Origin: Streptomyces sp. NBC_00557
GTDB taxonomy: Bacteria > Actinomycetota > Actinomycetes > Streptomycetales > Streptomycetaceae
NCBI RefSeq assembly: GCF_036345995.1
Contig: NZ_CP107796.1
Coordinates: forward strand, 3,286,001-3,350,000
Length of the DNA: 64,000 nucleotides
Direction: 5' to 3'
The translations under genes and the position numbers were made by a program. The notes under the pieces were generated by a model, which made no database searches, was not told the origin of the DNA, and saw only the letters and a program-made list of their open reading frames with translations. This document shows, piece after piece, positions 1 through 9,179 of the stretch. Positions within the stretch are counted from its first letter, which is position 1. Each line of letters starts with the position of its first letter.

Positions 1-553
1 GGAGCAGCTCGCGCTGGTTCTCGGGGAGGTTGGCCAGCAGCTTCTTGGCCCACTCGGCGTCGCTGCTGAGCAGGGCGCGCTCCTCGGGTCCGAGGGAGTC
101 GTCCGGGCGCTCCGGCATCTCGTCGGAGGGGACGGCCGTGGAACCCGGGTGGCGCATGGCGGCGCGCTGCAGGTCGGCCACCTTGTGGGAGGCGATGGCG
201 AAGACGAACGCCTCGAAGGGGCGGCCGGTGTCGCGGTAGCGGGGCAGCGCGAGCAGGACGGCGACGCAGACCTCCTGGGCGAGGTCCTCGACGAAGTGAC
301 GCGCGTCGCCCGGCAGCCGGGACAGCCGGGTGCGGCAATAGCGCAGCGCCAGCGGGTGGACGTGGGCGAGCAGATCGTGCGTGGCCTGCTCGTCCCCGTG
401 GACGGCGCGATGGACGAGTGCACCGATCGCCCCGTGGGCCGTGCCCGCCTCGTCGTCGCGCATCGGTCCATGGTGCCTTGTGGCCGTCCGGTCCGTCGCA
501 TTGTGCTCGTGGTTGTGCACCGAAGCGTTATGAGCAGGTGCGCCGGCACTCAT
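1..553 (-). CDS. ECF-type RNA polymerase sigma factor, SigD-like (partial, C-terminus outside window)
   Basis: Reading the minus strand gives an uninterrupted frame that leaves the window at base 1, so the C-terminal region 4 is missing here. The visible part carries a sigma region 2: a YCRTRLSRL helix, then an FVEDLAQEVCVAVL segment like the region 2.1/2.2 core, RPFEAFVFAIASHKVADLQRA (region 2.3/2.4) and a linker rich in Asp and Pro. It resembles the sigma factor beside bldM in other Streptomyces (SigD family). The ATG at 553 is chosen because GGGAGG lies 10 bases upstream; an internal ATG at 463 (protein starting MRDDEAG) is also possible and would remove a His-rich 30-residue extension. 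No anti-sigma gene is visible in the window. Confidence 0.85.
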   Translation of the reverse strand, partial: MSAGAPAHNASVHNHEHNATDRTATRHHGPMRDDEAGTAHGAIGALVHRAVHGDEQATHDLLAHVHPLALRYCRTRLSRLPGDARHFVEDLAQEVCVAVLLALPRYRDTGRPFEAFVFAIASHKVADLQRAAMRHPGSTAVPSDEMPERPDDSLGPEERALLSSDAEWAKKLLANLPENQRELL

Positions 554-1511
554 TTCCTGCGCCCTCCCCTTCCGCTCGACCGACTCGTCCCCGAGAGACT
601 CCACATCTCAAGGATGCGGCATCCGCGCGGAAACGAGCAGCGCCCGTCCGGCGGGCCCCCTTGTGCGGCGCCCGCCGAGGGATCCCGCGCCCTCTCACGC
701 CGGGGGCGGGCACGGCCCCGCCCCGCGCGTCCCGGCCGTCACCGAGCCGCGCCCACCACGGGTGTTCACGGCGCGCGCGTCCGGCGCCGCGCCCGGCGGG
801 CGCTGTGCCGTGCGGTGCCCCGGATGTGATCGGGTCCACCTCCGGGCCCGTCCCTCGCGGCCGCCGCACGGCCGCGTCCGAGCGCAACCGCGACACCCGG
901 TACGGCATTTCACCGCCGCCCGCCGGGGCCGAGAGCACCGCCGTCGGGGCCGTCGGTGCGCCGCCGCACGCGAACAGGATGCGCGGGGCGCGCCCGTGCG
1001 CCGACGGAGCATGGGGACATGAGAAGGTGCGGCGCGCGCGTGCCCCGAACGCGTGGCGGCCCGCCCTCCTGGCCGGGCCGTGCTCCGCCCGTGCAGGCCA
1101 CGCTTCCGCCCGAGCCGCGCAGACCCGGGGCCGGCCGTCGGGGGCGCGGGGCCGCAGGACGGGCCGTCCGCTGCCCGCCCGGGACACATCGGCACGCCAC
1201 CGGCACCGAGGACGCCGCCGGCCCGGGGCGCCACCGGGACCGGCGCACCGCTGCCGAGCACGTCGGCGCGCAGCGGGATACGACCCGGATCCACCGATAC
1301 GCCCACCGGAACCGCGGAGCGTGTGCGTCCGCCCCGCATCCGGCAAGGGCCCGGCGCGCACGCCGCCACGCTCCGGGCGCCCGGCACGGTGCCGTAACGC
1401 CCTCGTGCTCGGGTCGGCGGGCAGGCCGGAAGGTGGACCCGCTGCTGCCGGGGAGGCGGACGCGCGCCCGGTGCCGGGCGGTCCCGCCTGCCCCGCAGGG
1501 CTGGGCACCGC
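554..1511. other. Gene-poor, very GC-rich spacer
   Basis: About 960 bases separate the sigma factor from the end of bldM. Long open frames exist on both strands, but they overlap one another, are almost only Ala/Arg/Gly/Pro, have no recognisable domain and no convincing ribosome binding site, so they look like frames left open by high GC. I see no RNA gene or clear terminator in it. Confidence 0.5.
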
Positions 1512-2123
1512 CTACCGGACCAGTCCCCAGCGGAAGCCGAGCGCCACCGCGTGGGCCCGGTCCGAGGCGCCGAGCTTCTTGAACAGGCGGCGCGCGTGCG
1601 TCTTGACGGTGTCCTCGGAGAGGAACAGCTCGCGGCCGATCTCGGCGTTGGAACGGCCGTGGCTCATGCCCTCCAGCACCTGGATCTCACGCGCGGTGAG
1701 CGTGGGCGCGGCGCCCATCTCGGCCGAGCGCAGCCGGCGCGGGGCCAGCCGCCAGGTGGGGTCGGCGAGGGCCTGCGTCACCGTGGCCCGCAGCTCGGCG
1801 CGCGAGGCGTCCTTGTGCAGATAGCCCCGGGCGCCGGCGGCGACCGCGAGGGCCACGCCGTCGAGGTCCTCGGCGACGGTGAGCATGATGATGCGCGCGC
1901 CGGGGTCGGCGGACAGCAGCCGGCGCACGGTCTCGACGCCGCCCAGGCCGGGCATGCGCACGTCCATCAGGATGAGGTCGGAGCGGTCGGCGCCCCAGCG
2001 GCGGAGGACTTCCTCGCCGTTGGCCGCCGTCGTCACGCGCTCGACGCCGGGCACGGTCGCGACCGCGCGACGGAGCGCTTCTCGGGCAAGCGGGGAGTCG
2101 TCGCAGACGAGGACGGATGTCAT
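1512..2123 (-). CDS. bldM: Developmental response regulator BldM
   Basis: A 203-residue NarL/FixJ-type response regulator. Receiver domain residues 1-120 keeps the full acidic pocket (D8, D9, phospho-acceptor position D54, T82, K104); the C-terminal LuxR-type helix-turn-helix (about 140-200) contains LTAREIQVLEGMSHGRSNAEI and the recognition helix before HARRLFKKLG. In Streptomyces BldM is an orphan regulator that works without phosphorylation, as a homodimer or as a heterodimer with WhiI, turning on genes for aerial hyphae and spores. Start: ATG at 2123 has GGAGG seven bases upstream; an upstream in-frame start at 2183 would add 20 non-homologous residues. It faces away from whiD, another sporulation gene, and has a sigma-BldN-type promoter upstream. 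Confidence 0.96.
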   Translation of the reverse strand: MTSVLVCDDSPLAREALRRAVATVPGVERVTTAANGEEVLRRWGADRSDLILMDVRMPGLGGVETVRRLLSADPGARIIMLTVAEDLDGVALAVAAGARGYLHKDASRAELRATVTQALADPTWRLAPRRLRSAEMGAAPTLTAREIQVLEGMSHGRSNAEIGRELFLSEDTVKTHARRLFKKLGASDRAHAVALGFRWGLVR

Positions 2124-2246
2124 GGCCGCCCTCCGCAGCTGATGCGCGTCACCTTGAGCCTCCAGGCTGGTACGGAATCTCACCTGTGCGGTCGACCGTC
2201 TCGGACGCCTGCCCGAGCGCTTGTGTTTTCAACCGCCTCCGCACTC

Positions 2247-2274
2247 TCAACGACGGTCACCCGAAAGAGTTACG
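2247..2274 (-). promoter_or_regulatory. bldM promoter of sigma-BldN type
   Basis: Reading the minus strand, CGTAAC (2274-2269) and CGTTGA (2252-2247) are separated by exactly 16 bases. This equals the published recognition sequence of the developmental sigma factor BldN at bldMp1. The -10 element lies about 125 bases before the bldM ATG, so a long 5' leader is expected. Confidence 0.85.
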
Positions 2275-2431
2275 GGGCTACATGCCGTCTTCGGCACTCT
2301 ACGTGAGGGTTCCGACACGGCGCAGACATGGACGGCAGACCCTCAACTTTTCATCACAACTATGCCCCGTTTGGATCCATTTCTTCCCGTTTCGCGGTGT
2401 CCGAGGCTAGATTCGCAATGAGTCATATTTT

Positions 2432-2452
2432 CATCTCCTTAGACCGGAGATG
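2432..2452. promoter_or_regulatory. Inverted repeat in the bldM-whiD spacer (candidate operator)
   Basis: CATCTCC and GGAGATG form a perfect 7-base inverted repeat around a 7-base centre. It starts 71 bases before the whiD ATG, in the whiD promoter region. The binding protein cannot be told from the sequence. Confidence 0.4.
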
Positions 2453-2502
2453 TACGGTCGATGGCACCGTATCCGCTCAGAACGGCTACAAGGGGTCACG
2501 TA

Positions 2503-2832
2503 ATGGCAGATTTCTCCCGCCTTCCCGGACCGAACGCGGACCTGTGGGACTGGCAGCTGCTGGCTGCCTGCCGCGGCGTGGACAGCTCGCTCTTCTTCCA
2601 CCCCGAGGGCGAGCGCGGGGCGGCTCGGAGCGCTCGCGAGAACTCGGCCAAGGAGGTCTGTATGAGATGCCCTGTCCGCGCGGAGTGCGCGGCGCATGCG
2701 CTGGCGGTGCGCGAGCCGTACGGCGTCTGGGGCGGCCTGACCGAGGACGAGCGCGAGGAGTTGATGGGGCGTGCACGCAACCGTCTGGTGACCGCTTCGG
2801 TCACCGGTACGGACGCCGCCCGGAATCACTGA
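2503..2832 (+). CDS. whiD: WhiB-family iron-sulfur regulator WhiD
   Basis: A 109-residue WhiB-like protein. The four cluster ligands are C23, C53, C56 and C62 (C-X29-C-X2-C-X5-C), followed by the GVWGG turn near residue 75 and a basic C-terminal stretch (GRARNRL). Such proteins bind a 4Fe-4S cluster and region 4 of the main sigma factor; WhiD is needed for spore maturation and septation in Streptomyces. The ATG at 2503 has AAGGGG about 7 bases upstream and matches the family N-terminus (MADFSRLPGPN), so the in-frame ATG at 2461 is rejected. Its place beside bldM is the usual Streptomyces arrangement. Confidence 0.95.
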   Translation: MADFSRLPGPNADLWDWQLLAACRGVDSSLFFHPEGERGAARSARENSAKEVCMRCPVRAECAAHALAVREPYGVWGGLTEDEREELMGRARNRLVTASVTGTDAARNH

Positions 2833-2844
2833 AGGAACGATTCT

Positions 2845-2866
2845 GCACCCGAGGATCACCGGGTGC
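2845..2866 (+). terminator. Hairpin after whiD
   Basis: GCACCCG and CGGGTGC form a 7-bp stem with an 8-base loop, 12 bases after the whiD stop. There is no U-tract, which is common for Streptomyces terminators. Confidence 0.45.
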
Positions 2867-2929
2867 GCTTGCCTCCACCAGGGCACGTCACGTCGCCACG
2901 TGCGTGCCCTCGACTCTGCCGCCGGATCC

Positions 2930-3335
2930 GCCGGCCCGCCTCCGGACGCCCCGACCCCGCCTCCGGATCCCGGGCCCGCCTGCCGATGCCCCGACCCCGC
3001 TTCGGCTCCCGGACCCGCCTGCCGATGCCCTGACCCCGCTTCGGCTCCCGGGCCCGCCTCCGCACGCCCCGATCCGCTTCCGGATCCCCAAGCCCGCCTT
3101 GCGATCCCCGACCCGCCTCCGGATCCCCGAGCCTGGCTTGCGGTCCCCGACCCGCCTCCGGACCCACGACCCGCCTCCGGCTCGACGACCTCCTTGGATC
3201 CCCGACCCGCCTCCGGCTCCACGACCCCCTTGGATCACCGACCCGCCTCCGGCTCCACGACCCCCTTGGATCCCCGACCCGCCCCCGGATCACCGACGCC
3301 CGCGTTGGGATCCCCGCGCCGGCCCCGCGCCCCCG
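2930..3335. repeat. C-rich minisatellite-like tandem repeats
   Basis: The spacer between whiD and the LysR gene consists of degenerate repeats. A 39-base unit (containing CGCCTGCCGATGCCC and CGCTTCGGCTCCCGG) occurs about twice at 2965-3055, and a 36-base unit (CCGACCCGCCTCCGGCTC, then CACGACCCCCTTGGATC) occurs about three times at 3160-3290, with more diverged copies between. The frame through it on the plus strand would give 12-residue Pro-rich repeats, but it has no ribosome binding site or start near it; I treat the block as non-coding. Confidence 0.7.
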
Positions 3336-3342
3336 GATCCCG

Positions 3343-4245
3343 CTACGACGGACGACCCGCCGCCCGCGCCAGCTGCTCCAGCGTGGCGGCGACGGCCGGC
3401 ACCCGGGCCAGGTCGGGCAGGGTGAGGGCGACGATCTCGCGCCGTACCGCCGGTTCCAGCCGTACCGTGCGCACGCCCCTCGGCCGTACCGACTCCACGG
3501 CCAGCTGGGGCAGTACGGCGACGCCCAGGCCCGCGCCGACCAGGCCGGCCACCGCGGGATAGTCGTCCGTGGCGAAGTCGATGCGCGGGGTGAAGCCCGC
3601 CCCCTCGCACACCTCGACCAGCTGGCCGCGGCAGCGCGGGCAGCCCGCGATCCAGGGCTCCCCCGCCAGCTCCCCGATCGCGACGCTCTCCGCCCGGGCG
3701 AGCCGGTGCCGCTCCGGCACCAGGGCCACCAGGCGGTCCATCAGCAGCGGCCGTACGACCAGGTCGTCCCAGTCCTCGACGACCGCCGCGCCCTCGTAGC
3801 GGAAGGCCAGGGCCAGGTCGCAGTCGCCGTCGCGCAGCAGCTCCACGGACCTCGGCGGCTCGGCCTCCTCCAGGGAGACGCGGGTGCCGGGGTGGGCGGC
3901 GCGCAGGGCGGCCAGTGCGGTGGGGACCAGGGTGGAGCTGCCGCTGGGGAACGACACCAGCCGGACCCGGCCGGCTCTCAGGCCCGCGATGGCGGCGATC
4001 TCCTCCTCGGCGGCGGTGAGCCCGGCGAGGATGCCGGAGGCGTGCCTGACCAGGGCCTCGCCGGCCTGGGTGAGCCGCATCTCGCGGCCGCTGCGGACCA
4101 GCAGCGGGGTGCCGACCGAGGTTTCCAGGGCCTTCATCTGCTGGCTGACGGCGGGCTGGGTGCAGCCCAGCTCGCGCCCCGCCGCCGAGAAGGAACCGGT
4201 GGTGGCGACGGCGCGCAGGACGCGGAGATGACGGGCCTCGATCAC
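3343..4245 (-). CDS. LysR-family transcriptional regulator
   Basis: A 300-residue protein of usual LysR length. Residues 5-62 form the winged helix-turn-helix (HLRVLRAVATTGSFSAAGRELG, QPAVSQQMKALE), and about 90-295 form the substrate-binding fold (VRLVSFPSGSSTLVP start, LALAFRYEG, GLGVAVLPQLA). The inducer is unknown. The GTG start at 4245 has GAAGGG directly before it, and a TTATGC hexamer 7 bases upstream could be a -10 box, so the message may be nearly leaderless. It is transcribed divergently from the MOSC gene 80 bases away, the classical LysR arrangement, so control of that gene is possible. Confidence 0.9.
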   Translation of the reverse strand: MIEARHLRVLRAVATTGSFSAAGRELGCTQPAVSQQMKALETSVGTPLLVRSGREMRLTQAGEALVRHASGILAGLTAAEEEIAAIAGLRAGRVRLVSFPSGSSTLVPTALAALRAAHPGTRVSLEEAEPPRSVELLRDGDCDLALAFRYEGAAVVEDWDDLVVRPLLMDRLVALVPERHRLARAESVAIGELAGEPWIAGCPRCRGQLVEVCEGAGFTPRIDFATDDYPAVAGLVGAGLGVAVLPQLAVESVRPRGVRTVRLEPAVRREIVALTLPDLARVPAVAATLEQLARAAGRPS

Positions 4246-4325
4246 CCTTCGAGCATAAGGGCTGCTTGGGGTAAGCGCACGATATTCGCTCGACGCTTTG
4301 GGGTGCGTCCCGTACCGTCGCGGTC

Positions 4326-4994
4326 ATGAAGCTTCTCTCGGTCAATCTGGGCAGCCCCCGGCCGGTGCCGTACACGGACCAGCCGCAGGGCGTGACGGGC
4401 ATCGACAAGAGGCCGGCCGACGGGCCGGTGCGGGTGGCGGCCCCGGGGCCCAAGGGGGTCGGCGGGAGCGGGCTGGCCGGGGACGCGGTGTGCGAGCTGC
4501 GGCATCACGGCGGGGACGACCAGGCGGTGTACGCCTACGCGCGCGAGGACCTCGACGACTGGGAGCGCGAACTGGGCCGGTCGCTGGCCAACGGCTGCTT
4601 CGGGGAGAACCTGACGACGGACGGTCTGGAGGTCTCCGGCGCCCTGATCGGAGAGCGCTGGCGGATCGGTTCCCAGGTGGTCCTCGAGGTGACCTCGGGC
4701 CGTATCCCGTGCCGCACGTTCCAGGGCCACACGGGCGAGCGCGGCTGGGTCAAGAGGTTCACACGGAAGGGCGCAACCGGTGCCTACCTCCGGGTGATCG
4801 AGCCGGGCGAGATACGGGCGGGCGACCCGATCGAGATCGTGCACCGGCCGGGCCACGGAGTGACGGCGGCGCTGGAGTTCCGCGCGGTCACCACCGAACG
4901 GGAGTTGCTGCCACGGCTGCTCGCCGCGAGCGAGGCGCTGCATCCGGAGTCCCTGGCGGCTGCGCGCAAGTACGTGTCACGGCAGGGTGGCTGA
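4326..4994 (+). CDS. MOSC-domain protein (YiiM-like)
   Basis: A 222-residue protein with a MOSC domain over about residues 45-165 (GDAVCELRHHGGDDQAVY, GENLTT, and the conserved Cys in IPCRTF) and a 3-alpha C-terminal domain. MOSC proteins bind sulfur carried by the molybdenum cofactor; YiiM-type proteins reduce N-hydroxylated compounds in some bacteria. The start begins MKLLSVNLG, typical of the family. It stands alone on the plus strand opposite the LysR gene. The substrate here is not evident. Confidence 0.88.
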   Translation: MKLLSVNLGSPRPVPYTDQPQGVTGIDKRPADGPVRVAAPGPKGVGGSGLAGDAVCELRHHGGDDQAVYAYAREDLDDWERELGRSLANGCFGENLTTDGLEVSGALIGERWRIGSQVVLEVTSGRIPCRTFQGHTGERGWVKRFTRKGATGAYLRVIEPGEIRAGDPIEIVHRPGHGVTAALEFRAVTTERELLPRLLAASEALHPESLAAARKYVSRQGG

Positions 4995-5138
4995 CGGGGC
5001 GTCAGCCCGGGAGCGGGCGCGGCCGCGTGGCGGCCGCCCGCGCACCCGTGGGCGGGACCGCGCCCACTCTGCCGCACGTGCCGCCTCCCCTGGCCGAGGC
5101 CGGCGGACGCGGTCGCTCCGGGTCACTAACCTTGGGTC

Positions 5139-5912
5139 ATGACAACGGCTCTGATTACGGGATCGACCGCGGGAATCGGTGCCGCGTTCGCGCGGCGGCT
5201 GGCGGCTGACGGGCACGACCTCGTCCTGGTCGCGCGGGACACCAAACGGCTGCGCGAGCAGGCGACCGAACTGCACGACCGGCACGGCATCGAGGTGGAG
5301 GTGCTGACCGCCGACCTCGCCGAGGACAAGGGCATCGACACGGTCGCCGACCGCCTCGGCGACCGGAAGAACCCGGTCGACCTGCTGGTCAACAACGCCG
5401 GCTTCGGCAACAAGGGCCGCTATCTCGACGTATCCATGGCCGACGAGCTGAGGATGCTCAAGGTGCACTGCGAGGCGGTGCTCCGGCTGACCTCGGCGGC
5501 GGCCGGGGCGATGCGCGAGCGCGGCCGGGGCGGGGTCGTCAACGTCGCCTCCGTGGCCGCGTTCGTGCCGCGCGGCACGTACGGCGCGTCCAAGGCGTGG
5601 GTCGTGCAGTTCACCCAGGGCGCGGCCAAGGACCTGGCCGGCAGCGGTGTCCGGCTGATGGCGCTGTGCCCCGGCTTCGTGCGCACCGAGTTCCACCAGC
5701 GGGCCGGGATGGGCACGGACAACATCCCCGGCTGGATGTGGCTGGACGCCGACAAGCTGGTCGCGGCGGCCCTGGCCGATCTGGCCCGCGGCAAGACCCT
5801 GTCGATCCCCGACCCGCGCTACAAGGCGCTGATGGGCCTGGTGAAGGTGACCCCGCGCGGACTGCTCGGCGGGATCACGTCGAAGACGGGGCGGAAGTAC
5901 GGACCGCAGTAG
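5139..5912 (+). CDS. Short-chain dehydrogenase/reductase
   Basis: A 257-residue classical SDR. The nucleotide-binding motif TGSTAGIG lies at residues 7-14, NNAG near 89, the catalytic Ser in NVASVAAF and the Tyr-Lys pair in YGASK. These give an NAD(P)-dependent oxidoreductase; the substrate is not readable from the sequence. Its C-terminus (PRYKALMGLVKVTPR) resembles the DltE-like actinobacterial SDR group. It is followed by the ABM/SnoaL gene after 83 bases, perhaps in one transcript. Confidence 0.9.
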   Translation: MTTALITGSTAGIGAAFARRLAADGHDLVLVARDTKRLREQATELHDRHGIEVEVLTADLAEDKGIDTVADRLGDRKNPVDLLVNNAGFGNKGRYLDVSMADELRMLKVHCEAVLRLTSAAAGAMRERGRGGVVNVASVAAFVPRGTYGASKAWVVQFTQGAAKDLAGSGVRLMALCPGFVRTEFHQRAGMGTDNIPGWMWLDADKLVAAALADLARGKTLSIPDPRYKALMGLVKVTPRGLLGGITSKTGRKYGPQ

Positions 5913-5995
5913 CCGCGGCGGCCGACGGGTGCGGCCGGCGTACCGGTGCGAGAATGAGCTGACGAGACCGGACCAGGGGGCCGGGAGGCGGCGTC

Positions 5996-6703
5996 ATGAC
6001 CTTCGTGCAGCTCATCGAGTGCCGGACGAGCCGGCTGGACGAGATGAACCGGCTCATCGACGACTGGGTCGCGCAGACCAGGGGGAAGCGGACGGCGACG
6101 CACGCGCTGGTCGGCAAGGACCGGTCGGACTCGTCGCACATCGTGGAAGTGGTGGAGTTCCCGTCCTACGAGGAGGCGCTGCGGAACTCCCGCCTCCCGG
6201 AGACCGACAAGATCTTCCATCAGATGGCCGCCCTGTGCGACGAGACGCCGACGTTCATCGATCTGGACGTCGTACGGGAGGAGACGCCCGCCGAGGACAT
6301 GGTGCGCCGGTTCTACGCGGCGCTCGCGACCCCCGGCGAACTGCCGCCGCTCAACGACCTGCTGGACGAGGACGTGCACAGCCACGATCCGGTCGGCCCG
6401 CAGGACGTCATCGGGCTGGACAACGCCCGCAGCGAGTTCCGGATGTGGCGCGGCGGCTTCGACTTCACGTTCACGGTCGAGGACCTGCTCGCCCAGGGCG
6501 ACCGGGTGTGCGCGCGGTGGACCTGGAACGCCACGCACAAGGGCGACTTCCTCGGCATCCCGCCCACCGGCAGGAAGGTCACCATGACCGGGATGACGCT
6601 GTTCCGGTTCACCGCCGACGGCAAGATCGCCGAGATGTGGTGGCAGGACGACCAGCTGGGGCTGATGCAACAGCTGGGCGCGCTGGACGAGTTGGAGCGG
6701 TAG
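5996..6703 (+). CDS. Two-domain protein: ABM-like N-terminus, SnoaL/NTF2-like C-terminus
   Basis: A 235-residue protein. Residues 1-95 look like an antibiotic-biosynthesis-monooxygenase-type ferredoxin fold (FVQLIECRTSRLDEMNRLID, HIVEVVEFPSYEEAL). Residues 97-230 look like a SnoaL-like ester-cyclase/NTF2 domain (VRRFYAAL, DVHSHDPVG, GDRVCARWTWNATHKG, GKIAEMWWQDD). Proteins of this layout are common and mostly uncharacterised in Streptomyces; SnoaL domains can be cyclases, isomerases or simple binding folds. GGGAGG sits 8 bases before the ATG. No secondary-metabolite genes lie nearby, so a polyketide role is not supported. Confidence 0.82.
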   Translation: MTFVQLIECRTSRLDEMNRLIDDWVAQTRGKRTATHALVGKDRSDSSHIVEVVEFPSYEEALRNSRLPETDKIFHQMAALCDETPTFIDLDVVREETPAEDMVRRFYAALATPGELPPLNDLLDEDVHSHDPVGPQDVIGLDNARSEFRMWRGGFDFTFTVEDLLAQGDRVCARWTWNATHKGDFLGIPPTGRKVTMTGMTLFRFTADGKIAEMWWQDDQLGLMQQLGALDELER

Positions 6704-6732
6704 CCGGGCCTCGTCCCGTGGGCCCGGGCAGG

Positions 6733-6772
6733 GCCGAGGCCCGGCTCCCCCTCCGGGGCGCCGGGCCTTGGC
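6733..6772. terminator. Bidirectional terminator between the SnoaL gene and groEL1
   Basis: GCCGAGGCCCGG and CCGGGCCTTGGC pair over 12 positions with one G-U, separated by a 16-base loop. It sits between two convergent genes and probably stops both. Confidence 0.65.
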
Positions 6773-6787
6773 TCAGGAGCGTGTCGC

Positions 6788-8479
<1,692 letters not shown>

Positions 8480-8534
8480 TTATCGGTCGCGGGGGCCAGG
8501 GGCGCAGCTCAAGAGCAGAAGGTGCTCGAGGTGA

Positions 8535-8843
8535 TCACTTCTCGATGACCGCGAGCACGTCGCGGGCCGAGAGGACGAGGTACTCCTCGCCGTTGTACTT
8601 CACCTCGGTGCCGCCGTACTTGCTGTAAAGGACGACGTCGCCGACCTTGACGTCGAGCGGAAGGCGCTCGCCGTTCTCGAAGCGGCCCGGGCCCACGGCG
8701 AGGACGGCGCCCTCCTGGGGCTTCTCCTTCGCGGTGTCCGGGATGACCAGGCCAGAGGCGGTGGTCTGCTCCGCATCCAGCGGCTGGACCACGATGCGGT
8801 CCTCGAGCGGCTTGATGGCAACCTTGGAGCTGGTGGTCGTCAC
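8535..8843 (-). CDS. groES: Co-chaperonin GroES
   Basis: A 102-residue GroES. It shows the N-terminal [15 protein letters not shown], the mobile loop [20 protein letters not shown] and the [21 protein letters not shown] barrel strands. It caps the GroEL ring. The start is GTG at 8843 with a GGGGGAGG box upstream. First gene of the groES-groEL1 operon. Confidence 0.97.
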   Translation of the reverse strand: MTTTSSKVAIKPLEDRIVVQPLDAEQTTASGLVIPDTAKEKPQEGAVLAVGPGRFENGERLPLDVKVGDVVLYSKYGGTEVKYNGEEYLVLSARDVLAVIEK

Positions 8844-8943
8844 GATCCGACCTCCCCCTTCGGAGATCTCACGGGGTTAACTGTCTGAGGTGGCGACCAG
8901 GTCGATCCGTCGTCGCGGGTGCCGGACCTGCCCGTCGCGTTGT

Positions 8944-8970
8944 TGGCACTCTCCCTGGGGGAGTGCCAGA
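8944..8970 (-). promoter_or_regulatory. CIRCE operator 1 (groES leader)
   Basis: TTGGCACTC, nine bases, then GAGTGCCAG: a CIRCE inverted repeat (consensus TTAGCACTC-N9-GAGTGCTAA) with few changes. It lies just downstream of the predicted -10 box, so bound HrcA repressor would block the transcription start. Confidence 0.9.
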
Positions 8971-8977
8971 GCCGAGA

Positions 8978-9005
8978 CTATGACCGCGATTAGCACTCGG
9001 TCAAG
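8978..9005 (-). promoter_or_regulatory. groES-groEL1 promoter
   Basis: On the minus strand TTGACC (9005-9000) and CATAGT (8983-8978) are 16 bases apart, a vegetative sigma (HrdB-type) promoter. The -35 box is inside the second CIRCE element and the start site falls just before the first. Confidence 0.75.
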
Positions 9006-9017
9006 CGGAGTGCCAAT
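8991..9017 (-). promoter_or_regulatory. CIRCE operator 2 (overlaps the groES -35 box)
   Basis: TTAGCACTC, nine bases, then GAGTGCCAA. Only one base differs from the CIRCE consensus. Together with operator 1 it brackets the promoter, allowing HrcA to bind at two sites 20 bases apart. Confidence 0.92.
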
Positions 9018-9179
9018 GCCGTGCGGCGCGTCGGCCGAATCGCGTGCTCCCCCGGCTCCTTTGTGCGCCGGCGCGCCGCGTGCGGAGCGGGTTCGAGCCG
9101 CCGATGCGCCCGTCCCATCGGTTCGGGCCGCCGGTGCGCCCGTCCGCCCGGTACGGGCCGCCGATGCGCCCCCTGCCGA

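Noticed and set aside
418..1824. Open frames of 200-470 residues on both strands between the sigma gene and bldM
   Set aside because: They overlap each other and bldM, consist mostly of Ala/Arg/Gly/Pro and lack ribosome binding sites and domains.
2328..3425. 365-residue plus-strand frame with 12-residue Pro-rich repeats
   Set aside because: It overlaps whiD in another frame, has no ribosome binding site and owes its repeats to the DNA minisatellite.
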